From UBA1181 sp963648205 (GTDB lineage: Bacteria; Bacteroidota; Bacteroidia; Bacteroidales; Paludibacteraceae), in assembly GCA_963648205.1 (NCBI GenBank), contig CAVJCT010000038.1, positions 1-64,000 of the forward strand: 64,000 nt of DNA, written 5' to 3'. Position 1 is the stretch's first letter. Each line of letters starts with the position of its first letter. The notes beneath the pieces were generated by a model. The model was given only the letters and a program-made list of their open reading frames with translations. It did no database searches and was not told where the DNA came from. The position numbers and the translations under genes were made by a program. Shown here piece by piece: positions 55,459-62,784 of the stretch.

Positions 55459-55916
55459 TATATTTCAGCGTCAGGGGTTAACAAATCACGAATCTCGCCG
55501 AAAGCACGCTCTAAATGGCTCATCTCTTTTGAGAGGAAGACATAAAAATCGTGCCATTGCTCCTTCTTATGAATATCCAAGCCCTCCTGCATACGATAAA
55601 TGCGAGACACCATTGTACCACAAGGCTTTTCAAAGTCGTGCTGCCAAACAGCATCCGCAAAATACTGGTCGAACACAACCCGATATTTCTGCACGATGCC
55701 AAACATCTCTTCCCGGCGACGTTGGTCATTAAATTCCAAAATCACGTATGCGCCATCACGAGTAGCGTCAAATTTCATCTCCACACCTTTGATTTTCGTG
55801 TTGTAAAGAATCCACTTCTTTTTACGGTACTTAAACCTTGGCAGATTCTCGCAAAAAGCGTCAAATCCGTTCCAAAAATCTCGTTTCAGCTGTTTTGCTT
55901 CCTCTCTCGTATACAT
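55458..55916 (-). CDS. DUF4268 protein, first gene of the cluster
   Basis: A 152-residue soluble protein that I assign to DUF4268 (YRKKKWILYNTKIKGVEMKF and the LERAFGEIR end). The function is unknown; related domains have a nuclease-like look and occur with restriction or DNA-repair genes. It overlaps the acyltransferase start by one base and has the promoter-like box upstream, so it leads the operon even though it has no obvious part in pigment synthesis. Confidence 0.7.
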   Translation of the reverse strand: MYTREEAKQLKRDFWNGFDAFCENLPRFKYRKKKWILYNTKIKGVEMKFDATRDGAYVILEFNDQRRREEMFGIVQKYRVVFDQYFADAVWQHDFEKPCGTMVSRIYRMQEGLDIHKKEQWHDFYVFLSKEMSHLERAFGEIRDLLTPDAEI

Positions 55917-55935
55917 TGTAATGGCGTTTTACTTG

Positions 55936-55943
55936 CAAAAATA
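55936..55943 (-). promoter_or_regulatory. -7 box of the polyene-like operon
   Basis: Minus-strand TATTTTTG is an exact TAnnTTTG match about 20 bases before the DUF4268 ATG. The operon from 55916 to 42106 has only short gaps (the largest is 88 bases), so this may serve the whole of it. Confidence 0.5.
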
Positions 55944-56054
55944 AATTTATTTGTCTATATGGGAGTAAGTTTTGAGTTTAATCCGATAAAAAATTTTAAA
56001 TTCGCACGGTAAAGCGGACACACAGTCCCTGTAATATTTATAATAGTATATTGA

Positions 56055-56642
56055 ATGGATAAAATTAGTTACGCGTTGGGGCTTTCGATGGCATCGAACC
56101 TTCAAAACTCTGGTTTCAAAAATGTTGATTTGGAAAGTTTCATGAACGGAATGAACGCTGTTTTTCACCGTTTTCAACCAGAGATGAGTCTCGACGAGGC
56201 ACACCAGATTTTGAGCCAACATTTCGCTAAAATGCAAGCAGAGGCAGACGAAGCCAACAAAGAGGCTGGAAAGAAATTCTTGGAAGATAACGCTAAGAAG
56301 GAAGGCATCAAAGTTACGAAGAGCGGTTTGCAATATGAAGTTTTGACGGAAGGTAAGGGCGACAAGCCTAAAGAGACTGACACCGTTCGTTGCCACTACG
56401 AGGGTAGATTGATCGACGGCAATGTTTTCGACAGCTCATTTAGAAGAAACCAACCTGCCGATTTCCCTGTCAATCAGGTGATTCCAGGATGGGTAGAGGC
56501 TTTGCAGTTGATGCCTGTAGGTTCAAAGTGGAGATTGTACATTCCTTCAGACTTGGCATACGGAGAGCATGGTGCAGGCGACATTATCGGTCCAAACATG
56601 ACTTTGATCTTCGACGTTGAGTTGTTGGAGATTTTGAAATAA
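56055..56642 (+). CDS. FKBP-type prolyl isomerase, cytoplasmic
   Basis: First of three tandem FKBP genes. The 195-residue protein has an N-terminal FKBP_N dimerisation part (ISYALGLSMASN) and a C-terminal FKBP domain (about 98-195, with VFDSSFRRNQPADFPV, VIPGW and LAYGEHGAG). It has no signal peptide, so it should fold proteins in the cytoplasm, unlike its two neighbours. Confidence 0.92.
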   Translation: MDKISYALGLSMASNLQNSGFKNVDLESFMNGMNAVFHRFQPEMSLDEAHQILSQHFAKMQAEADEANKEAGKKFLEDNAKKEGIKVTKSGLQYEVLTEGKGDKPKETDTVRCHYEGRLIDGNVFDSSFRRNQPADFPVNQVIPGWVEALQLMPVGSKWRLYIPSDLAYGEHGAGDIIGPNMTLIFDVELLEILK

Positions 56643-56668
56643 TTCGAGAGATATTAAACATTTACAAT

Positions 56669-57445
56669 ATGCGAAAAGGTATTTTGATATTGGCGGTTTT
56701 GTCCGCCGTGTCTTTTGGTCCTTCAGCAATGGCGAAATCATCAAAAAAGGAGGCTGCCCAGTTGACAGAGAAAGACACTGTCAGTTATGCTATCGGTGTA
56801 GCGTTCGGACAAAGTGTTCGTGAGAACTTACAGCGTTTGCCTGGAACTCCTTACAACGAGACTTTGATGATGGAGGGACTGACAAAAGCATTTAAGAACG
56901 ACACTGCTTCGATGATGGTTCCGCCCTCTTTAGCACAAGCGTACGTTTCGACTTACTTGAAAAAGGCACAAGAAGAAGCTGCGAAGAAGGCACAAACCGA
57001 GGGCGTCGCTTTCTTGGAGGCTAACAAAACGAAGCCAGGGGTGATAACCACCAACAGCGGACTCCAATACTTAGTGTTGGAACAAGGAAAGAGCGATGTT
57101 CGTCCAAGTGTTACAGACAAGGTGAAAGTCCACTACAAAGGAACATTGATCGATGGCACCGTCTTCGACAGTTCTATTGATAGAGGTCAACCTATCGAGT
57201 TCGAGTTGAACCGAGTGATCAAAGGATGGACAGAAGGCTTGCAGTTGATGACTGTCGGATCAAAATACCGTTTCTTTATTCCACAAGAATTAGGTTACGG
57301 TGCACGTCCAACAGGTACGATTCCACCCTATTCAACTTTGATTTTCGATGTTGAACTTTTGGATGTAGGAAAGCCAACCACTGAGCAACCAGCCAGCAAC
57401 GGTCCGAAATTCCAATTTCCAACCTACCAGAAATCTGGCAAATAA
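56669..57445 (+). CDS. FKBP-type prolyl isomerase, exported
   Basis: A 258-residue paralogue with a signal peptide (GILILAVLSAVSFGPSAMA) and the same FKBP_N plus FKBP_C plan (VFDSSIDRGQPIEF, VIKGW, LGYGARPTG). A C-terminal tail of some 20 polar residues follows. It is predicted to be periplasmic and would act on exported proteins. It begins 26 bases after the first FKBP gene. Confidence 0.93.
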   Translation: MRKGILILAVLSAVSFGPSAMAKSSKKEAAQLTEKDTVSYAIGVAFGQSVRENLQRLPGTPYNETLMMEGLTKAFKNDTASMMVPPSLAQAYVSTYLKKAQEEAAKKAQTEGVAFLEANKTKPGVITTNSGLQYLVLEQGKSDVRPSVTDKVKVHYKGTLIDGTVFDSSIDRGQPIEFELNRVIKGWTEGLQLMTVGSKYRFFIPQELGYGARPTGTIPPYSTLIFDVELLDVGKPTTEQPASNGPKFQFPTYQKSGK

Positions 57446-57486
57446 TTATTTCACGAAAGAAAAAACAATAAAATAAACAAAAAGAA

Positions 57487-58227
57487 ATGAAGAAATTATC
57501 CTTAATGGCAGCAGCAATTGCTTCTGTCGGATTCATGGCCTCATGTGGTTGTGACATTGAAAATGCGAAGGTTGTATCACACATTGACACAGCATCATAC
57601 GCTTTAGGTTTGAACCAAGGTTCGACGCTCCACCAGCAGATTGAGACATTGCCAGGAGAGAAGATCAACGTTGACGCATTCTTGAAGGGATTCGTTGCAG
57701 CAATGAAGAGCGACGATGCCAACATCACGATGAATGAAGAAGAGTGCGTTAAGATTCTCCAGAATTATTTCGGAGAATTGGAATCTATCCGCCGCGATGA
57801 AATGGAGAAAGAGGCAATCAGAACAAAACTCCAAGCAGATAGCGCATTGCAAGCCAACAAGGCAAAAGAAGGCGTTGTCGTAACTGAGAGCGGTTTGCAA
57901 TACCGTGTCATCACTGAAGGAACAGGAATCCAACCAACAATAGAGGACACAGTTCAAGTGTTGTACACCGGTAGAACAATCGACGGAAAGGTATTCGACT
58001 CTACAGACCTCCGTGATGGACAACCTGCAACCTTCCCACTTGCTGGCAATATTCCAGGATTCTCAGAAGGAGTTCAGTTGATGAAAGAAGGTGCAAAATA
58101 CGAGTTCTTGCTCCCTGCAGAGTTGGCATACGGCGAGCGTGGTGCCGGACCAGAGATCAAGCCAAACTCAGCATTGTTCTTCGAGGTTGAGTTGGTAAAG
58201 GTTCTTCCTGCAAAGAAACAGAAATAG
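57487..58227 (+). CDS. FKBP-type prolyl isomerase, lipoprotein
   Basis: A 246-residue paralogue with a lipoprotein signal (SVGFMASCGC), the FKBP_N segment (ASYALGLNQGS) and FKBP_C (VFDSTDLRDGQPATF, NIPGF, LAYGERGAG). It is predicted to be lipid-anchored, comparable with Mip and FkpA-type surface isomerases. It is followed by a good terminator, so the three genes form one unit. Confidence 0.93.
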   Translation: MKKLSLMAAAIASVGFMASCGCDIENAKVVSHIDTASYALGLNQGSTLHQQIETLPGEKINVDAFLKGFVAAMKSDDANITMNEEECVKILQNYFGELESIRRDEMEKEAIRTKLQADSALQANKAKEGVVVTESGLQYRVITEGTGIQPTIEDTVQVLYTGRTIDGKVFDSTDLRDGQPATFPLAGNIPGFSEGVQLMKEGAKYEFLLPAELAYGERGAGPEIKPNSALFFEVELVKVLPAKKQK

Positions 58228-58268
58228 ACTAAGTAATAATACGGGACAATAAGAATCCTATAGGAATT

Positions 58269-58298
58269 AGGGAGTGGCATTCGACGCTGCTCCCTTTT
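58269..58298 (+). terminator. Terminator of the FKBP operon
   Basis: AGGGAGTGGC (58269-58278) pairs with GCTGCTCCCT (58286-58295), two wobble pairs included. T's follow to 58298. Confidence 0.8.
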
Positions 58299-58373
58299 TG
58301 TCGATACGATATAGTTAGATAAAAAATTACAGCAAATTGATAAAAATAGAGTGTCGTATCGTAGAAAAACTAT

Positions 58374-58381
58374 TATATTTG
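58374..58381 (+). promoter_or_regulatory. -7 box of the Lrp/AsnC gene
   Basis: TATATTTG matches TAnnTTTG about 22 bases before the ATG at 58404. No clear -33 element. Confidence 0.5.
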
Positions 58382-58403
58382 TGTCAGATTGTAAACTTAA
58401 AAT

Positions 58404-58862
58404 ATGGATAAAATAGATGACTTAGACCGGGATATCTTGATGATTATAACCAAGAATGCTCGAATTCCATTTAAAGATGTTGCAGCTGAGTGTGGAGTCT
58501 CAAGAGCGGCGATTCACCAACGTGTGCAGCATTTATTTGACTTGGGCGTTATAATCGGATCTGGGTATCATGTCAACCCTAAGATTTTGGGTTATCAGAC
58601 ATGTACCTACATAGGTATCAAATTGGAAAAAGGATCTATGTACACAGAGGTGGTGCCAGAGTTGGAGAAGATTCCTGAGATTGTTGAATGCCACTTTACG
58701 ACAGGTCCTTACACAATGATGATTAAACTCTATGCAAGAGACAACGAACACTTGATGCAGTTGTTGAATGGTAAGATTCAGAGTATCAAGGGCGTATCTG
58801 CGACGGAAACGCTTATTTGCTTAGAGCAGAGCATTAAAAGAGAGTTGCCTATCTCTCTTTGA
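58404..58862 (+). CDS. Lrp/AsnC family transcription regulator
   Basis: A 152-residue regulator with an N-terminal winged helix-turn-helix (LDRDILMIITKNARIPFKDVA, then CGVSRAAIHQRVQHL) and a C-terminal RAM ligand domain. Such proteins sense amino acids and bind DNA as octamers. The next gene is not in the same direction, so its targets cannot be read from context. Confidence 0.92.
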   Translation: MDKIDDLDRDILMIITKNARIPFKDVAAECGVSRAAIHQRVQHLFDLGVIIGSGYHVNPKILGYQTCTYIGIKLEKGSMYTEVVPELEKIPEIVECHFTTGPYTMMIKLYARDNEHLMQLLNGKIQSIKGVSATETLICLEQSIKRELPISL

Positions 58863-58903
58863 AAAATCACTCCGAAAGGAGGTTATTCACATGTCCTTAA
58901 GAT

Positions 58904-58937
58904 GGTCGGTATTCTGTTGATGCCGACCTATTTTTTT
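58904..58937 (+). terminator. Terminator after the Lrp/AsnC gene
   Basis: GGTCGGTA (58904-58911) pairs with TGCCGACC (58921-58928); TTTTTTT follows at 58931-58937. A nine-codon frame (58891-58920) with an AAAGGAGG stretch before it overlaps the stem. Confidence 0.8.
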
Positions 58938-58952
58938 GTCAGCATACACATT

Positions 58953-58991
58953 GCAAAACAAAAAGAGTAGCAGAATTATCTTCCGCTACTC
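58953..58991 (-). terminator. Terminator of the T9SS-cargo/small-peptide operon
   Basis: Minus-strand GAGTAGC (58991-58985) pairs with GCTACTC (58971-58965), and TTTTTGTTTTGC follows. The stop codon of the 50-residue gene is inside the stem. Confidence 0.75.
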
Positions 58992-59138
58992 CTCATTATA
59001 CATTTCATCTACTGTGATAGTACCGCCGCCACTATCATTCAGTTTATTTGCGGCACTGCTTATGCCAGCCTGCGCCAACATAAGTAGTCCCACTGAGATG
59101 GCAATCATCATGGCGATATTTCGCTTGACTCTCTGCAT
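58986..59138 (-). CDS. Small exported peptide, 50 residues
   Basis: I do not recognise it. It begins MQRVKRNIAMMIAISVGLLML, a basic start followed by a hydrophobic stretch like a signal peptide (possible cleavage after SSA, residues 27-29), and would leave a short acidic peptide ending DEMYNEE. It starts 12 bases after the T9SS-cargo gene and ends in its terminator, which supports it as a real gene. It could be a small secreted peptide or a membrane peptide. Confidence 0.55.
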   Translation of the reverse strand: MQRVKRNIAMMIAISVGLLMLAQAGISSAANKLNDSGGGTITVDEMYNEE

Positions 59139-59150
59139 ATCCCGAAAGTT

Positions 59151-59660
59151 TTATTTTTTAGTGAATTTCAAGTATGATTTCTCAACCTCGAGCAAGTAAA
59201 CACCAGATTTCATTGCGCTTGCATCAATATCCGCGCCATTCTCAGTCTTACCCGACTTAACAACGCCACCCTTCAGGTTGTAGATTGTATAAGCAAACTC
59301 ACCCTCCAAGTCGGTCTGCAAAGAGAAAACATCCACTACAGGATTAGGATAAACGGCTACCGAAGGAGAAGACGACAAGACCTTCTCATCTCCTAAGCCA
59401 GAGACCTCGACTGTGGCAAATGTGATCTTATTCACCTTGCTAAGGGCATTAGAAGAGACACTTGCGCCATTTCCCGTAGCATCCACCACAATATCATCAC
59501 CAGAGAAATACATCTTTCCACCGTCATACATTGTATATGCCTGTGTGCCTGTTGTCAGTTCCATAGTCACCTTAGTGGCAGTTCCTGCATTAACCGCCAT
59601 AGCAGTCAACATGGCTACCGCGCCACCTAAGATTCTCGCTACTATCTTCTTACTTTTCAT
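59151..59660 (-). CDS. Small T9SS cargo protein with C-terminal sorting domain
   Basis: A 169-residue protein with a signal peptide (LGGAVAMLTAMAVNA), about 65 residues of unknown fold (TTGTQAYTMYDGGKMYFS), and a C-terminal type A sorting domain (AVYPNPVVDVFSL, YNLKGGVV, MKSGVYLLEV). The tail directs the mature protein through the T9SS to the surface. The open frame reaches 59702, but ATG 59660 (MKSKKIVAR) gives a normal signal peptide. Function unknown. Confidence 0.75.
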   Translation of the reverse strand: MKSKKIVARILGGAVAMLTAMAVNAGTATKVTMELTTGTQAYTMYDGGKMYFSGDDIVVDATGNGASVSSNALSKVNKITFATVEVSGLGDEKVLSSSPSVAVYPNPVVDVFSLQTDLEGEFAYTIYNLKGGVVKSGKTENGADIDASAMKSGVYLLEVEKSYLKFTKK

Positions 59661-59852
59661 ATCCATCAGATTTAAAAAGTTAATACTTTGTTTACACTGC
59701 ACTTCCTCTTTTGTGCGTGGTAAAATTATTGATAGCAGAGGGTAAGCGATACTTATTTCAATGAAAGAGATTTATTTCCGTCAGAATTACCTTTTTTATC
59801 GTTTAGTAACGATTTTAGGACGATATTCTTCAGCGAATAACGCATAAAGTAC

Positions 59853-59889
59853 AAAAAGCAAGTGCCTTACGGAGATCCGCAAGGCACTT
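59853..59889 (-). terminator. Terminator of the pectate lyase gene
   Basis: AAGTGCCTT (59860-59868) pairs with AAGGCACTT (59881-59889), extended by an inner CGGA/TCCG. TTTTTGT follows on the minus strand. The pectate lyase stop lies about 24 bases upstream. Confidence 0.85.
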
Positions 59890-59912
59890 AAAAAGAGCTA
59901 TTTTAATGTTCT

Positions 59913-61472
59913 TTATTTAATCACAACCTTCTGAACAGAGTCATTTGTACGTACGACATAGACACCACGAAGCGAACCGTTCATCCTCGTTACATCACGA
60001 CCAAGGAGGTCGTAGATGCGGAAGTCGCCCTCGCAGTAGACATAGCCTTCAGCAACATACAAATTATTAATTTGGACATCGCTCACCTCCGATTCCTCAC
60101 CAGGAACTGGAATGGCAGGCGTTGAAACCTGACTCAAACCATTCTTGAAGTGATAGCCGAGAGCCTTGTAAGTGCCGTTGGTCTCAGCGAACCCGTCAGG
60201 ATTAGGACTACCATCAGCGTTTCTCCATACTGTGTGGAAATCAGTTCCCATCGCAGGGACGCTGAGCGTCATGAACTCCGAATCCGTTGGGGTAACCACA
60301 TCACCAAGTTTCGCACCATTCGTCATAGTGGTCGAACTCTTTGCATAGTAGTATTTGGAGTTGTAGTAGATGGAGTTCGCCATAGTGCCAACGAACTTAT
60401 CGTTAGAGACTTTCAAGCCCGACGCACCGAGACTTGACACCTTGTCTTTGTTATAGTACGAAATGACATAGTCGAATTTCGTATTGCCATCCGTGCAACG
60501 ATAAGTCATGAAGTTCGACTTGCCATTGCCACCCACGCCATTGTTGTAGGCGGTGCAGTTTTTCAGGCTTCCCAATTTTGGGTTGTTATTGTCGGTGAAT
60601 CCACTATTGAGGTTCTCAAATGCAAGGCAGTTCTCCACTACATGGGCAGAACCAACGCCTGAACCACCGAGTTTGAAGCCGTTACCATCACAATCGCCGT
60701 AGCCCTCGCCAAACTCCGTGAAACCGTTACGGAAGGCGATACAGTTTCTGAGCGTAACAACTCCGATTGGACCCGTTGCTGATTTTGCGAACAAATCCCA
60801 ACCATCGTCCGAGTTGTTGTATGACATACAACCATCAAACACGTTACCCTCACCACAAGTGAGTTTTGCAGCGAATCCGTCAGCATTCTCCATCGTTGCG
60901 TCATCACAGTTGTTCTTCGACGTACAGTTCTTGATAATGTTGTTAGACGGCCATTCCGAGATGGATGAAGCCGATGTACGATAACGCGAAAGTTGGAGTC
61001 CCGAATCTTGGTTGTCGTTGAACAGCATCATCTCGATGATGTTATTGTTACCAGAAAGCAACATTCCGTTATCGGCAGCCTTTGTGATTTCAAAGCCGTA
61101 GAAACGCCAGTAGTTGCCATCCAGCACTACGCCACGCTTTGAACCGTCGGCAGCACCCTGACCAGAGAAGTTCCATACCACCTTGGCATTGTTGTATGGC
61201 ATAATCGTCTTGTAGCCCGACGACGTGCCATAGTTGTTCTGGTCGATGACAATCGTCTCGCTAAACTTGTAAGTTCCCTCGAGAAGATAAATTGTACCTC
61301 CAGCAGTCACATTAGAGATTGCGTCAACAACACTTGTTGGTGAACTCGCTGTTGAGCCATCGCCACCTCCATTGGGTGAACAATAGATGTCCGAAGACAT
61401 TGCCGAAACACTGGCTACCGTTGAAAAAAGCATAGCAACGGTAGGCACAAAAAATTTTGTGGATCTAAGCAT
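59913..61472 (-). CDS. Family 9 pectate lyase with T9SS sorting tail
   Basis: A 519-residue secreted protein. A signal peptide (FVPTVAMLFSTVASVSA) is followed by a right-handed parallel beta-helix (about 25-400). It carries the PL9 active-site segment with the likely catalytic base K203 (ADGFAAKLTCG) and the calcium-binding-like NSDDGWDLF (220-228). The last 50 residues (YDLLGRDVTR, GVYVV) form a T9SS type A sorting domain. It would cleave polygalacturonate at the cell surface, pointing to plant pectin use. No other pectin genes are in the window. Confidence 0.87.
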   Translation of the reverse strand: MLRSTKFFVPTVAMLFSTVASVSAMSSDIYCSPNGGGDGSTASSPTSVVDAISNVTAGGTIYLLEGTYKFSETIVIDQNNYGTSSGYKTIMPYNNAKVVWNFSGQGAADGSKRGVVLDGNYWRFYGFEITKAADNGMLLSGNNNIIEMMLFNDNQDSGLQLSRYRTSASSISEWPSNNIIKNCTSKNNCDDATMENADGFAAKLTCGEGNVFDGCMSYNNSDDGWDLFAKSATGPIGVVTLRNCIAFRNGFTEFGEGYGDCDGNGFKLGGSGVGSAHVVENCLAFENLNSGFTDNNNPKLGSLKNCTAYNNGVGGNGKSNFMTYRCTDGNTKFDYVISYYNKDKVSSLGASGLKVSNDKFVGTMANSIYYNSKYYYAKSSTTMTNGAKLGDVVTPTDSEFMTLSVPAMGTDFHTVWRNADGSPNPDGFAETNGTYKALGYHFKNGLSQVSTPAIPVPGEESEVSDVQINNLYVAEGYVYCEGDFRIYDLLGRDVTRMNGSLRGVYVVRTNDSVQKVVIK

Positions 61473-61552
61473 AAAAATGGTTTTAGTTAGTAATATGATA
61501 TAAATGCAAGTCTTAAAAGACTTTCGTGTTCGTGTAATGGTCTAAACGTCCG

Positions 61553-61582
61553 CAAAAATAAGAATTATTTCAACAATTCAAA
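61553..61582 (-). promoter_or_regulatory. Promoter of the pectate lyase gene
   Basis: Minus-strand TTTG (61582-61579) and TATTTTTG (61560-61553) are 18 bases apart, matching both promoter elements. The leader would be about 75 bases. Confidence 0.7.
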
Positions 61583-61632
61583 ACATTACATCAAGAAAAA
61601 TTACAACTATTTCCATTTTAACATTTTTCGCC

Positions 61633-62757
61633 CTATCTCACCTGATTCGCATAGATTCCTAAAAAGATTTTTTCAATGTCGCTTCTATCCCCTTCCAAAT
61701 CCAATGCATCCAAGCCGTTCTTCATATATTCAACAAACTTTTCCTTGTCTTCTTTTGTGTAGAACTCGTTGAAATTCACTGCGTTATTCAGCAAATCATG
61801 GGCAATGAAATTGTTTTTGAAAAGTTTATGATGACCGTTGATTCGCTCGTCGATGATTCGTCCCAACTCCTCAAATTTCTCCTTTTTCTCCTTCCTGTCG
61901 CAATGTTCCAACTCTGCACGAGTGATCGGTGGCGTTACAGACAAGTGAATTTGACCCTTCTTTTGTCTGATACCCGTCAAAATACTGTTGAAATCCTCAC
62001 CTTCACTCTTCTCGTAGCGTAAATGACGAGAGATATACAGCTCTGCCGTTTTGTAGAAATCGCACGGTTCATACTCGTATGAAATAGAAATCGGTGTGAT
62101 GTGCAGTTCGTCCAAATTGTCCACAAAGTCTTTTTCGCTACTCAACGAGAACATTTTCAGCACACCAATTTCAGTTTGGTCAATACCATTTTTCGTTCGT
62201 CCATTTCGTTGAGCGATCCAAACAGACTCATCTTGCTCCGTTACGACGTGGCGCATGTAGGCAGAGACTTCCAATGAATTTCGATAGAAATCGCGTGCAT
62301 TTCCCCCTCTGATGATTCGGAACATTTTGTTCAATTTGCCGACATTCACCACCATATCACCCTTCATCAAATTACTTCCAAAAGTGATTTGACAAGTGTC
62401 TATGCCATGCTGATAAAGAAGGACATCCAACAACGCAGCATCCAACATAATATCGCGGTGATTGGCAATGAAGATATGGCGAGTTTTATTGTCTATATTT
62501 TCAAAGCCGTCGCTTGTCAAACCGTCTGAGGTCTTCTTCACAATTGCACAAATTGCCATCAACATAACCTGCTCTTGAAACTCCTTCACGGTTTTAATCT
62601 GAAGCAGACTCTGTTTCACCATCTCCACATCCGCTCCTGGTTGTAAATAATTGACTACTAAAGGGAAATAGGCATCATTCACAACCGTTGATATGGCTTG
62701 TGGCACCTCCTCATCACGATAAGGGCGAAGCGCATCAAAATCGAAACTTTTATCCAT
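61633..62757 (-). CDS. Acyltransferase of the glycerolipid type
   Basis: A 374-residue PlsB/PlsC-superfamily protein. The catalytic motif reads NHRDIMLD (99-106), with five rather than four residues between His and Asp. There are no clear membrane segments. It would acylate a glycerolipid or a related acceptor. It lies 27 bases downstream of the AMP-ligase gene, so the two work together or at least share a transcript. It may serve the polyene-like cluster at 42-56 kb, but genes between them make this uncertain. Confidence 0.8.
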   Translation of the reverse strand: MDKSFDFDALRPYRDEEVPQAISTVVNDAYFPLVVNYLQPGADVEMVKQSLLQIKTVKEFQEQVMLMAICAIVKKTSDGLTSDGFENIDNKTRHIFIANHRDIMLDAALLDVLLYQHGIDTCQITFGSNLMKGDMVVNVGKLNKMFRIIRGGNARDFYRNSLEVSAYMRHVVTEQDESVWIAQRNGRTKNGIDQTEIGVLKMFSLSSEKDFVDNLDELHITPISISYEYEPCDFYKTAELYISRHLRYEKSEGEDFNSILTGIRQKKGQIHLSVTPPITRAELEHCDRKEKKEKFEELGRIIDERINGHHKLFKNNFIAHDLLNNAVNFNEFYTKEDKEKFVEYMKNGLDALDLEGDRSDIEKIFLGIYANQVR

Positions 62758-62784
62758 CTACAATTTGTTTTCTATATTTTCAAA

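Noticed and set aside
58936..59199. Plus-strand frame of 87 residues opposite the small peptide gene
   Set aside because: It runs through the two terminators and against the minus-strand operon; no motif is seen.
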